The notes under the pieces: model-generated
The model's input: the letters and a program-made list of their open reading frames with translations, nothing else
Databases searched by the model: none
Told to the model about the DNA's origin: nothing
Shown here: one piece after another, positions 23,236 through 35,040 of the stretch
How positions within the stretch are numbered: position 1 is the first letter of the stretch
Layout of the letters: each line of letters begins with the position of its first letter
Assembly (NCBI GenBank): GCA_951799445.1
Contig: OX637293.1
Span: forward strand, 20,150,001-20,214,000
Origin: Pseudisothecium myosuroides
Taxonomy: Eukaryota > Streptophyta > Bryopsida > Hypnales > Lembophyllaceae
DNA: 64,000 nt
Direction of reading: 5' to 3'
Position numbers and translations under genes: made by a program

Positions 23236-26200
23236 AGTTAGTTTCCTTTTTCCATATCTGCATTTTGCATATTTAGTTTCTTTTTCTTTTTTCTTTTTTT
23301 TCCCCTTATTTTCCTTAAAGTTTAATTCCTAACTGCATAAAACTTAATATGAGCCTTCTTAGAATTTGCTCTAAATTGGGGATGAAGCCAACATTTTCAC
23401 AAGTTTCATCAATTTTTTTTGAATTGTAACTGTACAAATTCAAACTAAGTATATTAAAAATTCCATGGAAAAAGAAAACCACAACAATATCACATATAGA
23501 TTGAAAGATTATAATGTTTGATCATGAGATTGTTATAAATGTGACAGTGATTTGAAATCTTTTAACCCTCTTTTTACATGTCAAATCTAAATTTGAGGCC
23601 AAATAAAAAATTTGAGGTTAAAGGATATAACATGCATAATCACAATTAGTTTACAATTTCTCAAAAGCTACTCTAAATTTTTTTTTAAATGAATTTTTTA
23701 ATGTGAATTTTTCTCCAAGACGTAGTATTTTTGTACTTTAGGCTCATTTCCAAAAGCCCTCAACACTAGAAAAATCAAGATTTGCAATGGACACCCTCTT
23801 ACACAATCATCAACATTCATTTCCAACATTAATAGAAAAATCATCAACATTCATTTTCAAAATTGGACTTTTGATGCTAGAACTTCAATGAGGATTTTGC
23901 AAAAATGGTAACTGCTAAAACTAGCAACTTAGAAAAGTTTTAGTCATCTTCAAAGTTTTGTAATACCAAAACATGGTACCTTAGGCAATTACAAAACCGC
24001 CTCAATCATCTAGCCTAGAGTACACTCTCGCATTGGTGCAGCGAACTTTAATGGCATTATTGATGCCATGTCAGCATTATGTCAGATTGACTAGTTTTAT
24101 AATAATTTTTAATTTTTTAAATATTTTTTTTCCAAAAAAATATTTTTTATTTTTATTTTTTATTTTTTCTATATTTGCACCGCGGGGGGCCGAAAATCAA
24201 AAACTCGAGGCCTTTCACAGGGTTCAGATTTTTGTAATGGTTAAGCTTGCAAGACATTGAATGAAAATCTAGGCGGTATTATGCCCCTCATTGTAATTCA
24301 AAACCTTGCACATATATATGGTTAAGGTTTTGGTTAAGTTGCCACTTAGTTTAGCGAGAATGTGATATGAAAATTGAAACATCTCTTTACAGTGTAAGGT
24401 GCTATACTACGATTTGTATTGGAACGGAAAGTGCGGGAATGTTGTGGTTCACTTTGTTTTGCTATAAAATTTCAACATATAGTTCTAAATTAGCATTTTT
24501 ATTTTGGATTTTAATTTTGTGTTATTCTAGTATGGACTTCAGTTTCTCAAATAGTTGCCAAATGTAGACTATGTACATGAAAATCATTAGATTAAAAGTT
24601 TGAGTGGCACATGTTATTTTTGTAAGTTGATTTATCAACCTTTGCTTTAAAGATTTTTTTTCAATTTTTTTCTTTGTGATTTTGGTAGAGGTTGTCAAGA
24701 CTCTTCCACTAAGATGTTTTGATATCACTAATTTGGACCCTTTCTGCAGTTAATTTATTCAAATATAAGGTTATAATTTTGTAGACCCTCTTAGTTTAAA
24801 CATTAGGGGAGATTTGAGGGCAAAAGAGGGCCGTTTCAGGCCTGTTCCCTTGTTCTAAACCAACAATAATACCATAAAAATAAAAATAAACTAATTAATT
24901 AATTTTTTCAAAAAAATTGACTTTCTCGACCACGTCAAACTATGCATTCATGTGGCAGAGTTCTCAAGTTGGGAACGAGCTGAGAATAGGCAATCTTCTT
25001 TTGGCCTCAACTGTCTTCTATTGTGGCATCTATATAAGTCTTATGATCCATGATTGCAATTGTGGATTGTTGACCTTGTATAATATAGACTGTGGCATGA
25101 ATAAGTTTTAGGGACATGTGAAGCAAAAAGACAAGCAATTCACTAAAGAAATTTGCAACTGTTGAACATTGTTGTCGCTCGCATCTATTTTATAGATATA
25201 AAATTTCTTGGAATTTGGATGATATTCCATAGATTGCACTGTGGACATGTGATCCACACAATATGTATAAATTACCGAGGCAAAATTGTGTACTCCAAAA
25301 AAATGAATTGTAGAATATACTTGAGAAGAAAATGAATCAAAGATGAAGGCCGTCAAATAAGGAGTCTCTAATAGTAAGTCAATTATGAACAAATTAAGTA
25401 GAAAAATATGAGAGAATATAATTACATACCTATGGAAGAAGCATGAGAACGCCATATAAGGTCTTGAGTAAATTTGGGGCTCCAACAACTATACCGCGGT
25501 ATCAATAGCCAATAATTTCTTTCAAAAAGACACAATATTGAAATCAAAGAAACATTAAATGCTAAATTGCACATTGGAATATAAAATTGTTGTAATTAAC
25601 TAGGAAACAATCATTGGGTAAAAAAGAGGCTCTGCAACATCCCAAGTAATTATTAAGCCACCACAAAAATAATAACATGTTTGGAATCTACATGTACATC
25701 ATATTGTCATTGCAAACTTTGGCAAGGCAACATTTGACCTTAACTTGGAGTATATCTTTATCATTTTGAATAATTTTTTCAAGTAGCAGATGACCAAAAG
25801 AATACCATGAGAGAGTTATAACAAATATAAAGGGGTCACAAGAATAGCACACATGTAGTCTTAAGTAGGCAAAAGTCGGCATTTTCAAAAGTCAAACAAG
25901 CTTATTGACTTACACGAGTAAATTGACGTTGATGCCAGACTCCCTAAATGCATGAATAACAAAACTCGCATGATGATATCATTGCTATGTCTGCATATGG
26001 GAGATTCCACCATCAATCCAAAAAAGTCAATATGAAGCATCATTATTAGAAGAAAGAGGTCGTATTACATGCTAAGTAATGTACGTATCCATCATTCTGC
26101 CCAAGAATTCAATTCAACCCGTCATATCATTGACGACAATGCGTGCACCTACATTGAGGCGTAGAGCTTCACCTCTGCAAGTAAGCAAAGGCTAATAGTG

Positions 26201-27411
26201 GTGACTGATAAATGACACCATGAAGTAGACAAGGCATCAAAAAGATCTCTGCTAGTTGGATTGACCAAAGATTGCTTCAAAGTGATCCCATTTTTGCTAG
26301 CTTTGGTGCAATGAGAAGTATTAAATTGATGCCTGCAGTTGCAAAAGAGCTACAAAGTCAAATGATGATTTAACCTTCAATGGTCATCAAACCATGTGTT
26401 TTACTTTTAGAATATAATACATGTACAAAAACGTGGCAAGATATTCCCCACTAGATTTAAAACTCTTCAACTAACACCCTTTATTTAGAGGTCAATCTAA
26501 CATCTAAATAATATATCATGCATAGGGGATTATGTCACTTGTCTAAATCTTGCTCTTGATCTAGAGGAGGATTTGGGGTTTTTTGCAAGACGACCTTCCA
26601 TTCCTTATTGAAGGATAAGTGAACCTCCAAGAATTGGCAATCCACAGTTGCAACAATCTCTTTCAACCCAAAGCTCCCAACGTCACCAAACTTGTCCACA
26701 ACTTTACTACACTACTCCCCAAAATCTTTCAAACCAAAATAAATCCCAGCTTCCAAAACAAACAAACCCAACCCCAAGAGTCCCAACCCCTAGCCATGCA
26801 AGATTATGACTTCCTTCTCTTCACCGGCTCTCCATTCTTGGCTCTTAATCCTTATCCCCATCCTTAATCACATCTTGCATTTTAAAATTTGATAGTCCAA
26901 ATCATTCATGTTTAAAAAAAGACAATTCAAAACTTAAATTAAAACCAAGAAAACACTTACCATTTTGATCAAATGTTGTAGAAAACACTCTCCTAAGAAT
27001 GGCCTTTTCTTTGTCAGCTTTTGATAGAAGTTCAAGTACCTATACAAAAATTAACAGAACAAAGCTCAAATTTATACAATTCTATACCCAACCATTGTCT
27101 AAAAATAATTAATGTCAAATTTCAAGCAATCATTAAGCTACTCAACCCTAATTTGGTGATACTGAAATATCTGGAAACAAAGACAAAGACTCAAAAATGC
27201 CTATTAAAATCCTCAAAACATCGAAACAGACTAGAAAATCAAAATTGTGACTCATACAATGCCAATTGTAGTGATTTTTGACCTATTTCTCATAAAAAAA
27301 TTGGTCAAAATCAGATTATGTGAATTGAACAAACTAAACTATATAGAATTCATTAATTTTGAATTTCAAATTTTGCACTAGGAGAAGACCCTTTTGATAA
27401 TTAGTAAAGTT
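23236..27411. other. No gene seen
   Basis: Very AT-rich DNA. Frames of 60-126 codons occur on both strands (for example minus 25108-25488, plus 26619-26867) but lack domains, signal features or splice logic. A small direct duplication of 'aatcatcaacattcatttt' lies at 23809-23866. A poly-purine or A-rich tail was not found next to any of these. Confidence 0.5.
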
Positions 27412-27665
27412 GTCACATTGGGTAGATTAGAATCACCAAATGTCACAGAAGGATCGGACGGATGAATCAGACGGACGGGTCGGACGGACAATGTGACTAC
27501 CTTAAAGTAGTCACATTGGATGAGTTAGGGTCACTAGATGTCTCGGATGGATAGGACAGACAGATCGGACGGACAACGTGACTACCTTAAAATAGTCACA
27601 TTGGGCAGGTTAGGGTCACCAGATGTTCTAAACAGATAAGCTAATCGGACGGTTCAAACGAGTGG
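27412..27665. repeat. Tandem repeat of ~90-bp units with hairpin arms
   Basis: Units start GTCACATTG at 27412, 27510 and 27595. The first two end with the inverse word (CAATGTGAC, CAACGTGAC) followed by TACCTTAAA. Each unit contains CGGACGGA-type short repeats ('ggatcggacggatgaatcag', 'cgggtcggacggac'). The third copy is truncated. Each unit could fold as a stem-loop. Confidence 0.75.
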
Positions 27666-29563
27666 TCTATCCAATGTAATAACCATAACAATCCGAAGAA
27701 ATCAACATACAAACTTCCATGTCCCAATCCATTAAGTTAAGAAGCCCACTATAATAATCTCACTTCTTTTCTCAGTAGCCACTAAAACCGCCATTATCAT
27801 TGCTTCACTATCTAGAAGTATTTATAGGATAGTTAGGCCAAATGATCAAACAAATCAACCAAGTACAAAACCTTGAAATGAAATCTATAAGTTCTCTCAA
27901 TAAAATAGATGCAATCATGTAACCAATTGAATAAACAAGCACCAAAATGACATAACATGCTGTTTAAAATAAAATACCTTTCTGTCACGACTCTTCTACA
28001 TTATTCATTGTACCCTCGTATTAAAAAAGAGTCTAATTTCACCATAAACTTTCCATTGATTGTCCAAGGTCTTAAGATCTACTGCTATCTCTGTGAGACG
28101 TTTCCTACCTATTTCGCTAAAGCTCTATGAAAGCTTAGCAACTTCATTTCCTACTTCCTTTAAACTAAAAAAATACCCCGACACCTATGCAAGATAAACT
28201 AAATCCCATGCACACTAATCCAACCCCTCCCCAATCTACATTGTGTCTACTTGCTAGTCTTCTTCTTTCTCTCTACTAGCTCACTTGTGCATCCTCCTCA
28301 TCTACCATCTTTCAAAAGTCAAATTGACCAAATTGCACTAGTGTCGCTACCAACCAATGCCAATCTGAAAAGCCAAGTTATTAATGTCACTACCGACCGA
28401 CCAATGCCGAGATAGTAACCAACAATTAACAAGTTACAATTACAATGGAAAACTTAACCAAATCCTAAATTAGTTCAACAAACATATATAAACTAAGAAA
28501 ATGCTTATCATTTTGAAGACTTTGCTTAAGAGATGTTGGAGACATTGGAAACATCAATTTTGTTGAAGAAGAAGATCTCCGCTTGGATGAGCTTTGGATG
28601 AAGTATGGATGAATCTTGACTCTGTTTGCTTGTTTAATGACCAACAATTGTTGTTTAATTACTTGGGATTTTTGCTAAGGATTTACAGTGATACGTAATA
28701 TCTAAATTCTTAGTTTAAACTTTGGTGGACATAACCAATTTGAATTCATCCATTCTTCATTCCAAACTTCATCCTTCCATGTCTTTTAGGCTTTTAAGTA
28801 TTTTTCAAAGTTTGATTTAGTTCCAGACTTCCTTAATCTTTTTCTATGAAATTCTAAATGTAAGTTTCTTTTTTAATTATCTTCAAAGTTTATAATTTAA
28901 CTTCTATCTTTTCTAAGGCATTGAATTATTTCTATTCAATTGTTATTTTTAGAATATTGCGTCTGAGTACTTGGAGTTGTAGCAAAAAAATTTATGCAAA
29001 AAATCTAAAATACAAAGTCAATATAAAGTCAAAATTGCTTGCTCGAATTTTGGCACAAAGCCCAAAGTGGGCTCTTGAGGCCTTTTAGGAGTTAACAATT
29101 TTAAAATCTTAAAAGTAAAAATCAATTTATTTTGAGTTTTTTCCATAAGTGCTAATTTCGAAATAAAATTAATTGTAGGTGGTCTTGAATTGTCAATCTT
29201 TTCAATCAGCACCAAAAATATCATAAAAAGGTGATTATATTCTTATAAATATTTTAGATTTAAAAAAAAATTTGGATAGTCCTAGTAAAAAATACATACT
29301 AAATTTCATAAAAGGAGAATCGTTTATTAAATTTTGAGCTATAAAATTTTCATACTTTCAATTATGTGAAAATAAGAATTCAAAAAATTTGGATTATGAA
29401 GAATTTTACTTGAATTGTTTATTTTCTTTAATAAACTCTTTAGATATAAATGTTTTTCTGAAAATGATATGTTTTAGGTGAGAATATTAATAAATTTTTA
29501 ATTTTTAAATTAAAATTTTAATTTTCAACAATAAAATATTGTTAGAAATTTATGAAATTAATA
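27666..29563. other. No gene seen
   Basis: AT-rich sequence. Only scattered frames of 60-70 codons are present, with no supporting features. Confidence 0.5.
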
Positions 29564-29567
29564 TTAA

Positions 29568-30050
29568 CCCGTAAAGTCCCAAAGTCTTTTTTTCATCAAA
29601 ATCTACTAAAAACTATCATTTCTAACACAAAGAAAATTAAAATTAAAAAATATTTTTTTGGGGCATATCTAGGTATAGGCCGGTCCTTGTACTAGACTAG
29701 TAAAAAAATGTGGAAGGAATTTCAAAAAGTCTAAGTGTATAGATTGCAACACACTGTATTTGCGTTTACTAAAGTGAGGAAAATATGGTTTTGTGGCACC
29801 ATGACAACTAGTTCATAAGGCTTTGAATCCTTTTTAATTAATTTTTTTTTCCTTTCAAGTTTCATATTTCAATTTTTTCTTCATGAAGAGATGAGTTGAG
29901 AGTCTAGAAAAAAAACAGACAAGACAACACGATTTTTCTTCTTTAAAAAATGTTGGTAGAAATAAATTTTAAAAAAAGGAAAAAATAAATTGTTAATATC
30001 TTCAAGATGGAACTGAAACACACTATTCTAACAAAGAAATTGTTCTAACA
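29568..30050 (-). mobile_element. Truncated TTAA-family element (copy H)
   Basis: TTAA at 29564-29567 is followed by CCCGTAAAGTCCC. The next 480 bp match, in reverse orientation, the right half of the long copies, with 'ttgtactagactagta', 'gatggaactgaaacacacta' and 'aaattgttctaaca' as landmarks. Homology stops near 30050, about 85 bp before a Mutator-like MITE. The other half is missing. Confidence 0.65.
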
Positions 30051-30136
30051 CCCTGCGGAATTTTTTTAGAGCATGAAATCTTCGACTACTCTAAATAGGT
30101 AGTGTCCCTGGGAGAGTGTCTCTTTTGGTTGCACAT

Positions 30137-30411
30137 GCAGGACGCTAAATGAGTTTCACGAAGTCGGACAAACAGGGTGAAAATGCAAGTTCTCGAGGAT
30201 AAAAGTAAAATCTTACCTCCTATTCTGAGCCGTATCCAGGGTATGTGGTAGAGCACTCGCAGCTAATTTGGGGTCTCTGATTGCAAATATGAATTCAAAA
30301 TTTGCAAAAAGATTTGTGTGAAAAAAATAAATTCCTGCGGTTTTCCGGGGGTAAAATTCATGCGTTTTCACCCTGCTGGTCCCACTTCGTAGGTCTCATT
30401 TAGCGTCCTGC
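30137..30411. mobile_element. Mutator-like MITE, 275 bp with ~50-bp inverted repeats
   Basis: The left end is GCAGGACGCTAAATGAG and the right end is its complement. Similarity between arms continues for about 50 bases (shared words include 'acgaagt', 'cagggtgaaaa' and 'gca'). Flanks carry a 9-bp direct repeat with one mismatch, GTTGCACAT (30128-30136) and GGTGCACAT (30412-30420). Long inverted repeats plus 9-bp duplication fit Mutator-like elements. It is non-coding. Confidence 0.72.
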
Positions 30412-30788
30412 GGTGCACATACCTTTAGTACGGTCGTGGGTTTTACTGTACCACAGAAAGAAATGCTGTACGGTAATGGACTCCAGTTTAGAAACGGACG
30501 AATCATGAATATAAAGGCCGAATCTCCTACCGATGGTGTAATTTTAGAAGAAGAATATTCACTCAGCATCCGGGATGCAAGTGGCCCACTGTGTCGTCTA
30601 CAAAAATAGCCGAATCAGTTCCCATTGGACTGTTTTAGTGCCAATTGTTTGGCCCACCAAACCACCAGGAGGAGGTGTACCGTGTCTCACCATGCAGTCC
30701 CCGCTGGGGTTATTTCCACGGCATCTTTATAAAGCGACCTATTGAAACTTGAACGAAAACGCAACTACAGAATCCGAAGTGGGACATG
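30412..30788. other. Better balanced intergenic stretch, no gene seen
   Basis: Composition is near 45-50 percent GC, unlike its flanks. A TATA-like word (TTTATAAAG) occurs near 30726. No start codon with coding-like sequence follows it, apart from a 61-codon frame at 30861-31046 without known motif. Confidence 0.4.
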
Positions 30789-31202
30789 TAAGGTAGGAGG
30801 CTGTAAAACGGAGCGGGCATTAAGAATGGACCCTATAAATGGCTGCAAAATGGACATGAGTTGGTTGTGAAATTGACTAATATAATCATTGAACAAATCA
30901 AGGAAAAAAGCATTATTAATTGCGAGAGCCAATCGTTCTCTTTGCTTTCCCCATTTTTATTTAGAATTGCAAGTGAACCGTTTATGAAAGACCTAGGGTC
31001 ACAAATAGGGACCTACAACCCAACTCGTTCGAAAATTCATAAGTAATTCAAAAATGCTTGGAAAAATACGAAACCACTTGGGTTAAATTCCTCATCAATT
31101 TCTATATGTCTGAAAAATGAGCTAAAAATATTTTTGTCCAAGGAAATACATGAAAAAGGCGGACCAGCCCTTAAGTGCTCCATTTCTGAGCCTCCTACCT
31201 TA
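30789..31202. mobile_element. Candidate inverted-repeat element, 414 bp
   Basis: The 14-bp word TAAGGTAGGAGGCT at 30789-30802 recurs as its exact complement at 31189-31202. If the outer TA is the target duplication, the termini are AGGTAGGAGGCT and the element would be of Tc1/mariner type. The arms do not match further, so chance or an old element both remain possible. Confidence 0.4.
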
Positions 31203-33067
31203 TGATAACTCATCCTATGACAGCAGACACAACTCTAATGCAGGCCAATAAATTCTTGTGGCGGTGTACATGTGTCCTGTAAAATGTAGTTCACAATAAG
31301 AATTATGATTGCATTTGGCATGTGTAGAGTTAAAATGGAAGCACCCAAAAATGTCAAAATAAAGAATTTAGCATACTTGGAGGCACCATTTCAAAAAATT
31401 AATATTTTTTTTGGTGTTAGCAAGTAAAAGTCATGAATTTCCAAAAAAAAAAATTAGATTTTTTGGACTTGGCATGTATTTTCTATGAATTTTCAAAGTT
31501 GTAGTCCCCTAGACCACTAGAACCATCCTGTAGGTGGACCCAAATCTGAATTCTGACAAATTCAGCACTTATCCAATCACAGAGAAGAGAGGAGAAAACT
31601 TTATGACTCATGTCAAAGACCATTCAATGAAAGTCTTGGGACGGTTTAATGTCCATTTAGGATCAAAGATTAGGTACAGGGACGCTTTTGGGTGTTTCTA
31701 CCTTATAACTGTCACGGGCTCAGTTACTTTATATCACTCTCACTTGTAGTCTCCCTAGGCTCTCAATTATTGGGGAATCTAATTGATTGTTTTGTTTTTT
31801 CTTCCCTTTTTTTTATCCAATGTTTAATCCCAAAAGTTCTGGGTGATCATAGTGGAAATCAACTTTTTGGGTACCATATGAATCATTTACTTAAAAAAAT
31901 CCAAGAGCACTCATTGGAGGTCAAGCTACCGGCAAGATCTTCCCTTTTTTATACAAAATTCTAAGGATGAACATTTGCACTTCTGTCCTATATAAAAGAA
32001 TTTTTTGTCATTAATTAGACACTTTGTGTCCGCGATGTCCTTCTAATTAGGATTAAAACCTTCTCTAAAAGAATGAAAGTAAATGTTGCTTGTGGGTATC
32101 CCTAAAACTGCCACTTTTTGCTATTGTGCCTAGTTGCTACTATTCAACTGAACAAATATTGATTGATTTCCTTGTTGGCAAGTGAAAGGAAGTTCCAATG
32201 CATCAAAAAACTACAAAATTTGGATATTGTGTACATCAAAGTTATAGAGGCTCAAAGTTTTTTTTGGTAGAAGTTATGAAATTGGTTCTTCCACATACAT
32301 AAATATTGATTGTGAAGATGTACAGAGAGTGATAATGGCGGTTTGGGGAACATTTGGGGTTGGCCACCTCATCCTGAACATGCAGGGCATGATATTCAGT
32401 TGAGTCACTTGAGTGCCTTCATCTGAGGTCGCTACTCGTAGGGGTGAAGCCGCGAAGGGCCATTGATTCTTCTGTTGTCCTGACTAAATTTAACAGATGC
32501 CTTCCACGATCACGGCTGGCCTACGGTCGAAATTTGCAGCACCACGGCAGATTGTCTGTGCCTCTGGTTCCGTTGTACTCTCCGGCCCCTTTTTGCAATG
32601 GAATCTTCTTTTCATGTGCTCCCAGAAATGAAAATAAAATAAAATAAAATAAAAGTTGCAGCAGCCGAATACAATCAACTCTCAGGACCGATTGGTTCCT
32701 CCATTTGTTCAAAAACCCCAAAAACCTGTCAGGGCCGGACCGACTTCAGGAGCAGGAAGCAGAAGCTAATGTTACCGGCAGATCGATCCAGAAAGCAACC
32801 GGTGTAGGGAAGGTTTAGTTCACTGGCGCCTGGATTTGGGCAATGCAAGCCGGTGCTTGAAGTGCCCCTTCGCCAGGTTCCATGAAATCAACCACCTGCC
32901 TCCTAATTCAGTAAGTCGTTTCCCTGACTTCGATCTGAAGTGCAACTTCAAGTAGTTAATTCAATAACTAATAAGTTATAATCCATTCCTGCTCTCTCGA
33001 TCATGTCTACCATTTTACCCCCGCTTTCCAGGGTCAGCCAACTGGGCGGTATCCAAGGTACTGAATA
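31203..33067. other. No gene seen; GC-richer block upstream of the ABCA gene
   Basis: 31203-32300 is AT-rich and partly a dispersed repeat also found at 8990-9130. From about 32330 to 33060 the sequence is GC-richer. It carries an AAATA-type pentanucleotide run (32630-32652) and mixed short frames of 62-67 codons, none with splice or domain support. This block could hold regulatory DNA for the ABCA gene, but nothing specific was identified. Confidence 0.4.
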
Positions 33068-33252
33068 TAGTAGAACCTCCTTAAGTCGATCGGTCGGGGA
33101 CCGGTCTGACAAGATAGGGAGGTTTATTGGCTTCTGGAGGGTCATTTTCAGTCACAACCTTTGTTATGTGACGCAGTCCGGGACCGCTCTGATAAGATTG
33201 ATTTACAGAGGTTTATTGGCTTATGGAGGATCGACTTAGGGAGGTTCTACTG
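33068..33252. mobile_element. Emigrant/pogo-like MITE, 185 bp
   Basis: The left end TAGTAGAACCTCCTTAAGTC and the right end (complement CAGTAGAACCTCCCTAAGTC) are inverted repeats flanked by TA on both sides (33066-33067 and 33253-33254). AGTA-AACCTC ends with a TA duplication are typical of plant Emigrant/Lemi (pogo, Tc1/mariner) elements. Inside, the phrase 'ggtttattggctt-tggagg' occurs twice in direct orientation. It lies about 690 bp upstream of the ABCA start codon. Confidence 0.75.
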
Positions 33253-33939
33253 TATATACTGTAGATGACACCCTGCCATGATCCGGCCCTCCCTGGTGCA
33301 ACTCCAGTGGCATCAGTCACCGCATTCTCGCCCACACTGGGCTTGCATTGCCAATAATTGTAAGTAGAGTTCGCACTTTCGCAGTGACGTTGTTGTTGTG
33401 AGATTTCATTCTTCTTTGGCATGGAGCGAGATTGATAGAAGCGTCGACTGGAACTCACGGGACACTTCAGGTCAAGGAAGCACTCGCCCGGCCGGGATGA
33501 CACTGAATCTTTGATCGAATTTTAATATACTTCAAGATTAATTCTCATAGTTCGGGATATCTGTATACATCCAGCGTCGCTTCGTGCGATCGATCAGTCC
33601 CTGGAACACTCGATCGTTTTGTTAGAGTTTTACCAGTCAAAAATTTGGGCCGGTCGGCGAGTACGTGCGCGGATTTATCGCTTCGGAGGAAGGTGCTCGT
33701 CGTGAAATTTGGAATCTCGGGACAAGTTTATAAACTTGCAGCCTTGCAATCGGTATTGTTCGCATAAGTTGCACAATTTACGTGTGGAATTGAAGGAGAT
33801 CAGAATTTGGGGTGTGTCAACGACCACTTACTGATCAAAGAGTCGCCGCGCGCCGGCGAGGTCGGAGATGACTGCTTTGTTTCACCAGTTGCTTAAGATT
33901 CGCAGCATGGAGAGTATTGCAATAAATTCGTAACGCAGC
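33253..33939 (+). promoter_or_regulatory. Presumed promoter and 5' UTR region of the ABCA gene
   Basis: The sequence is GC-richer than average, with several CGATCG/CGATCGAT words (33585-33615), and runs to the ABCA start codon. No clear TATA box was seen. A transcription start cannot be placed from sequence alone. Confidence 0.35.
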
Positions 33940-35003
33940 ATGTCAATCTCTGAACTGGGCGCCATGGGGGATGGCGTGGAGATGACGGGAAAGGAGCCGG
34001 GATCAGAAGGGAGGCAGCTTCTTCACGATTTCGGTGACCCTCAATATTGTTCATTGAGTCCAGGGACTGATCACAACTGCGACATACCGGAGGGCAGATT
34101 TGCATTCCCTTCTCCTGTGCGGGGACGCGACCAGTTGAAAGCACTGCTGCGTCGCCAATATCTCCAAAAGGTATGAAATTGACGCTTGGTGTATTCTCCT
34201 TCAAGACATAATATAGTTGGGAGGTATTATTTTTGAGTGGACAACACCTCTTTGGTCTTCTTCTCTCCATCCCTGATCAGTGGTTGCGGTCCAAGTCGGT
34301 AATTGTATTACGGCCCGAAATGTAGCCCAAATTTGACCTAAATTAACAGACTCTGCAAAGGTGCTCTATTTTTCATGCCCGACGTGCATGAAAGTGTTGC
34401 GTCATTGAAGCTGTGATCTAAAGCTTTGGGTGTGATTGTTGTTGTTGTTTGGGGTGGCGGTGTATGTCTATTTAGAAAAGAGGATGGCAGCAAACGGTGA
34501 TGGAGATTGTGAGTCCCTTGCTGCTGCTGACCCTGTTGGTGTGGGGCTACTCGCGGAGTGTGGAGGAGCATTACCACGCGGAGACATTTGTGAATCAAAC
34601 GCTGCCGCTTTCGTCTCTCCTCAAACAAGAGTTGCTGTCGAATTCCAAGAGCCTCCTGCAACTGTGTCCTCCTTCTCTCCTCGCGCAGCAGGTGCGCCTG
34701 GCCTTCTTCTGTTTGCAAAATTTGGATGAGTCGTAATCACTGGGATTCAAAAATCTGATGCTCCATGACTTTTAGTGTTTGGGGAATCGATCCAACTTCA
34801 CCAGATGGTTGAATCCGCAGTCACAGTTACTGGGATTCTACAATCTGATGCTCCATGATTTTTAGGGTTTGAGAATTCAATCCAACATCACCAGGTGGTT
34901 GAATCCGCAGTTACTCCCCGCAACATTCTTGAAGAATTGTAGGATTTGGTAATTCATCATCAGGTCATTGCATACCCAGCCCTAAAATGCACGGAGGATG
35001 ATG

Positions 35004-35040
<37 letters not shown>

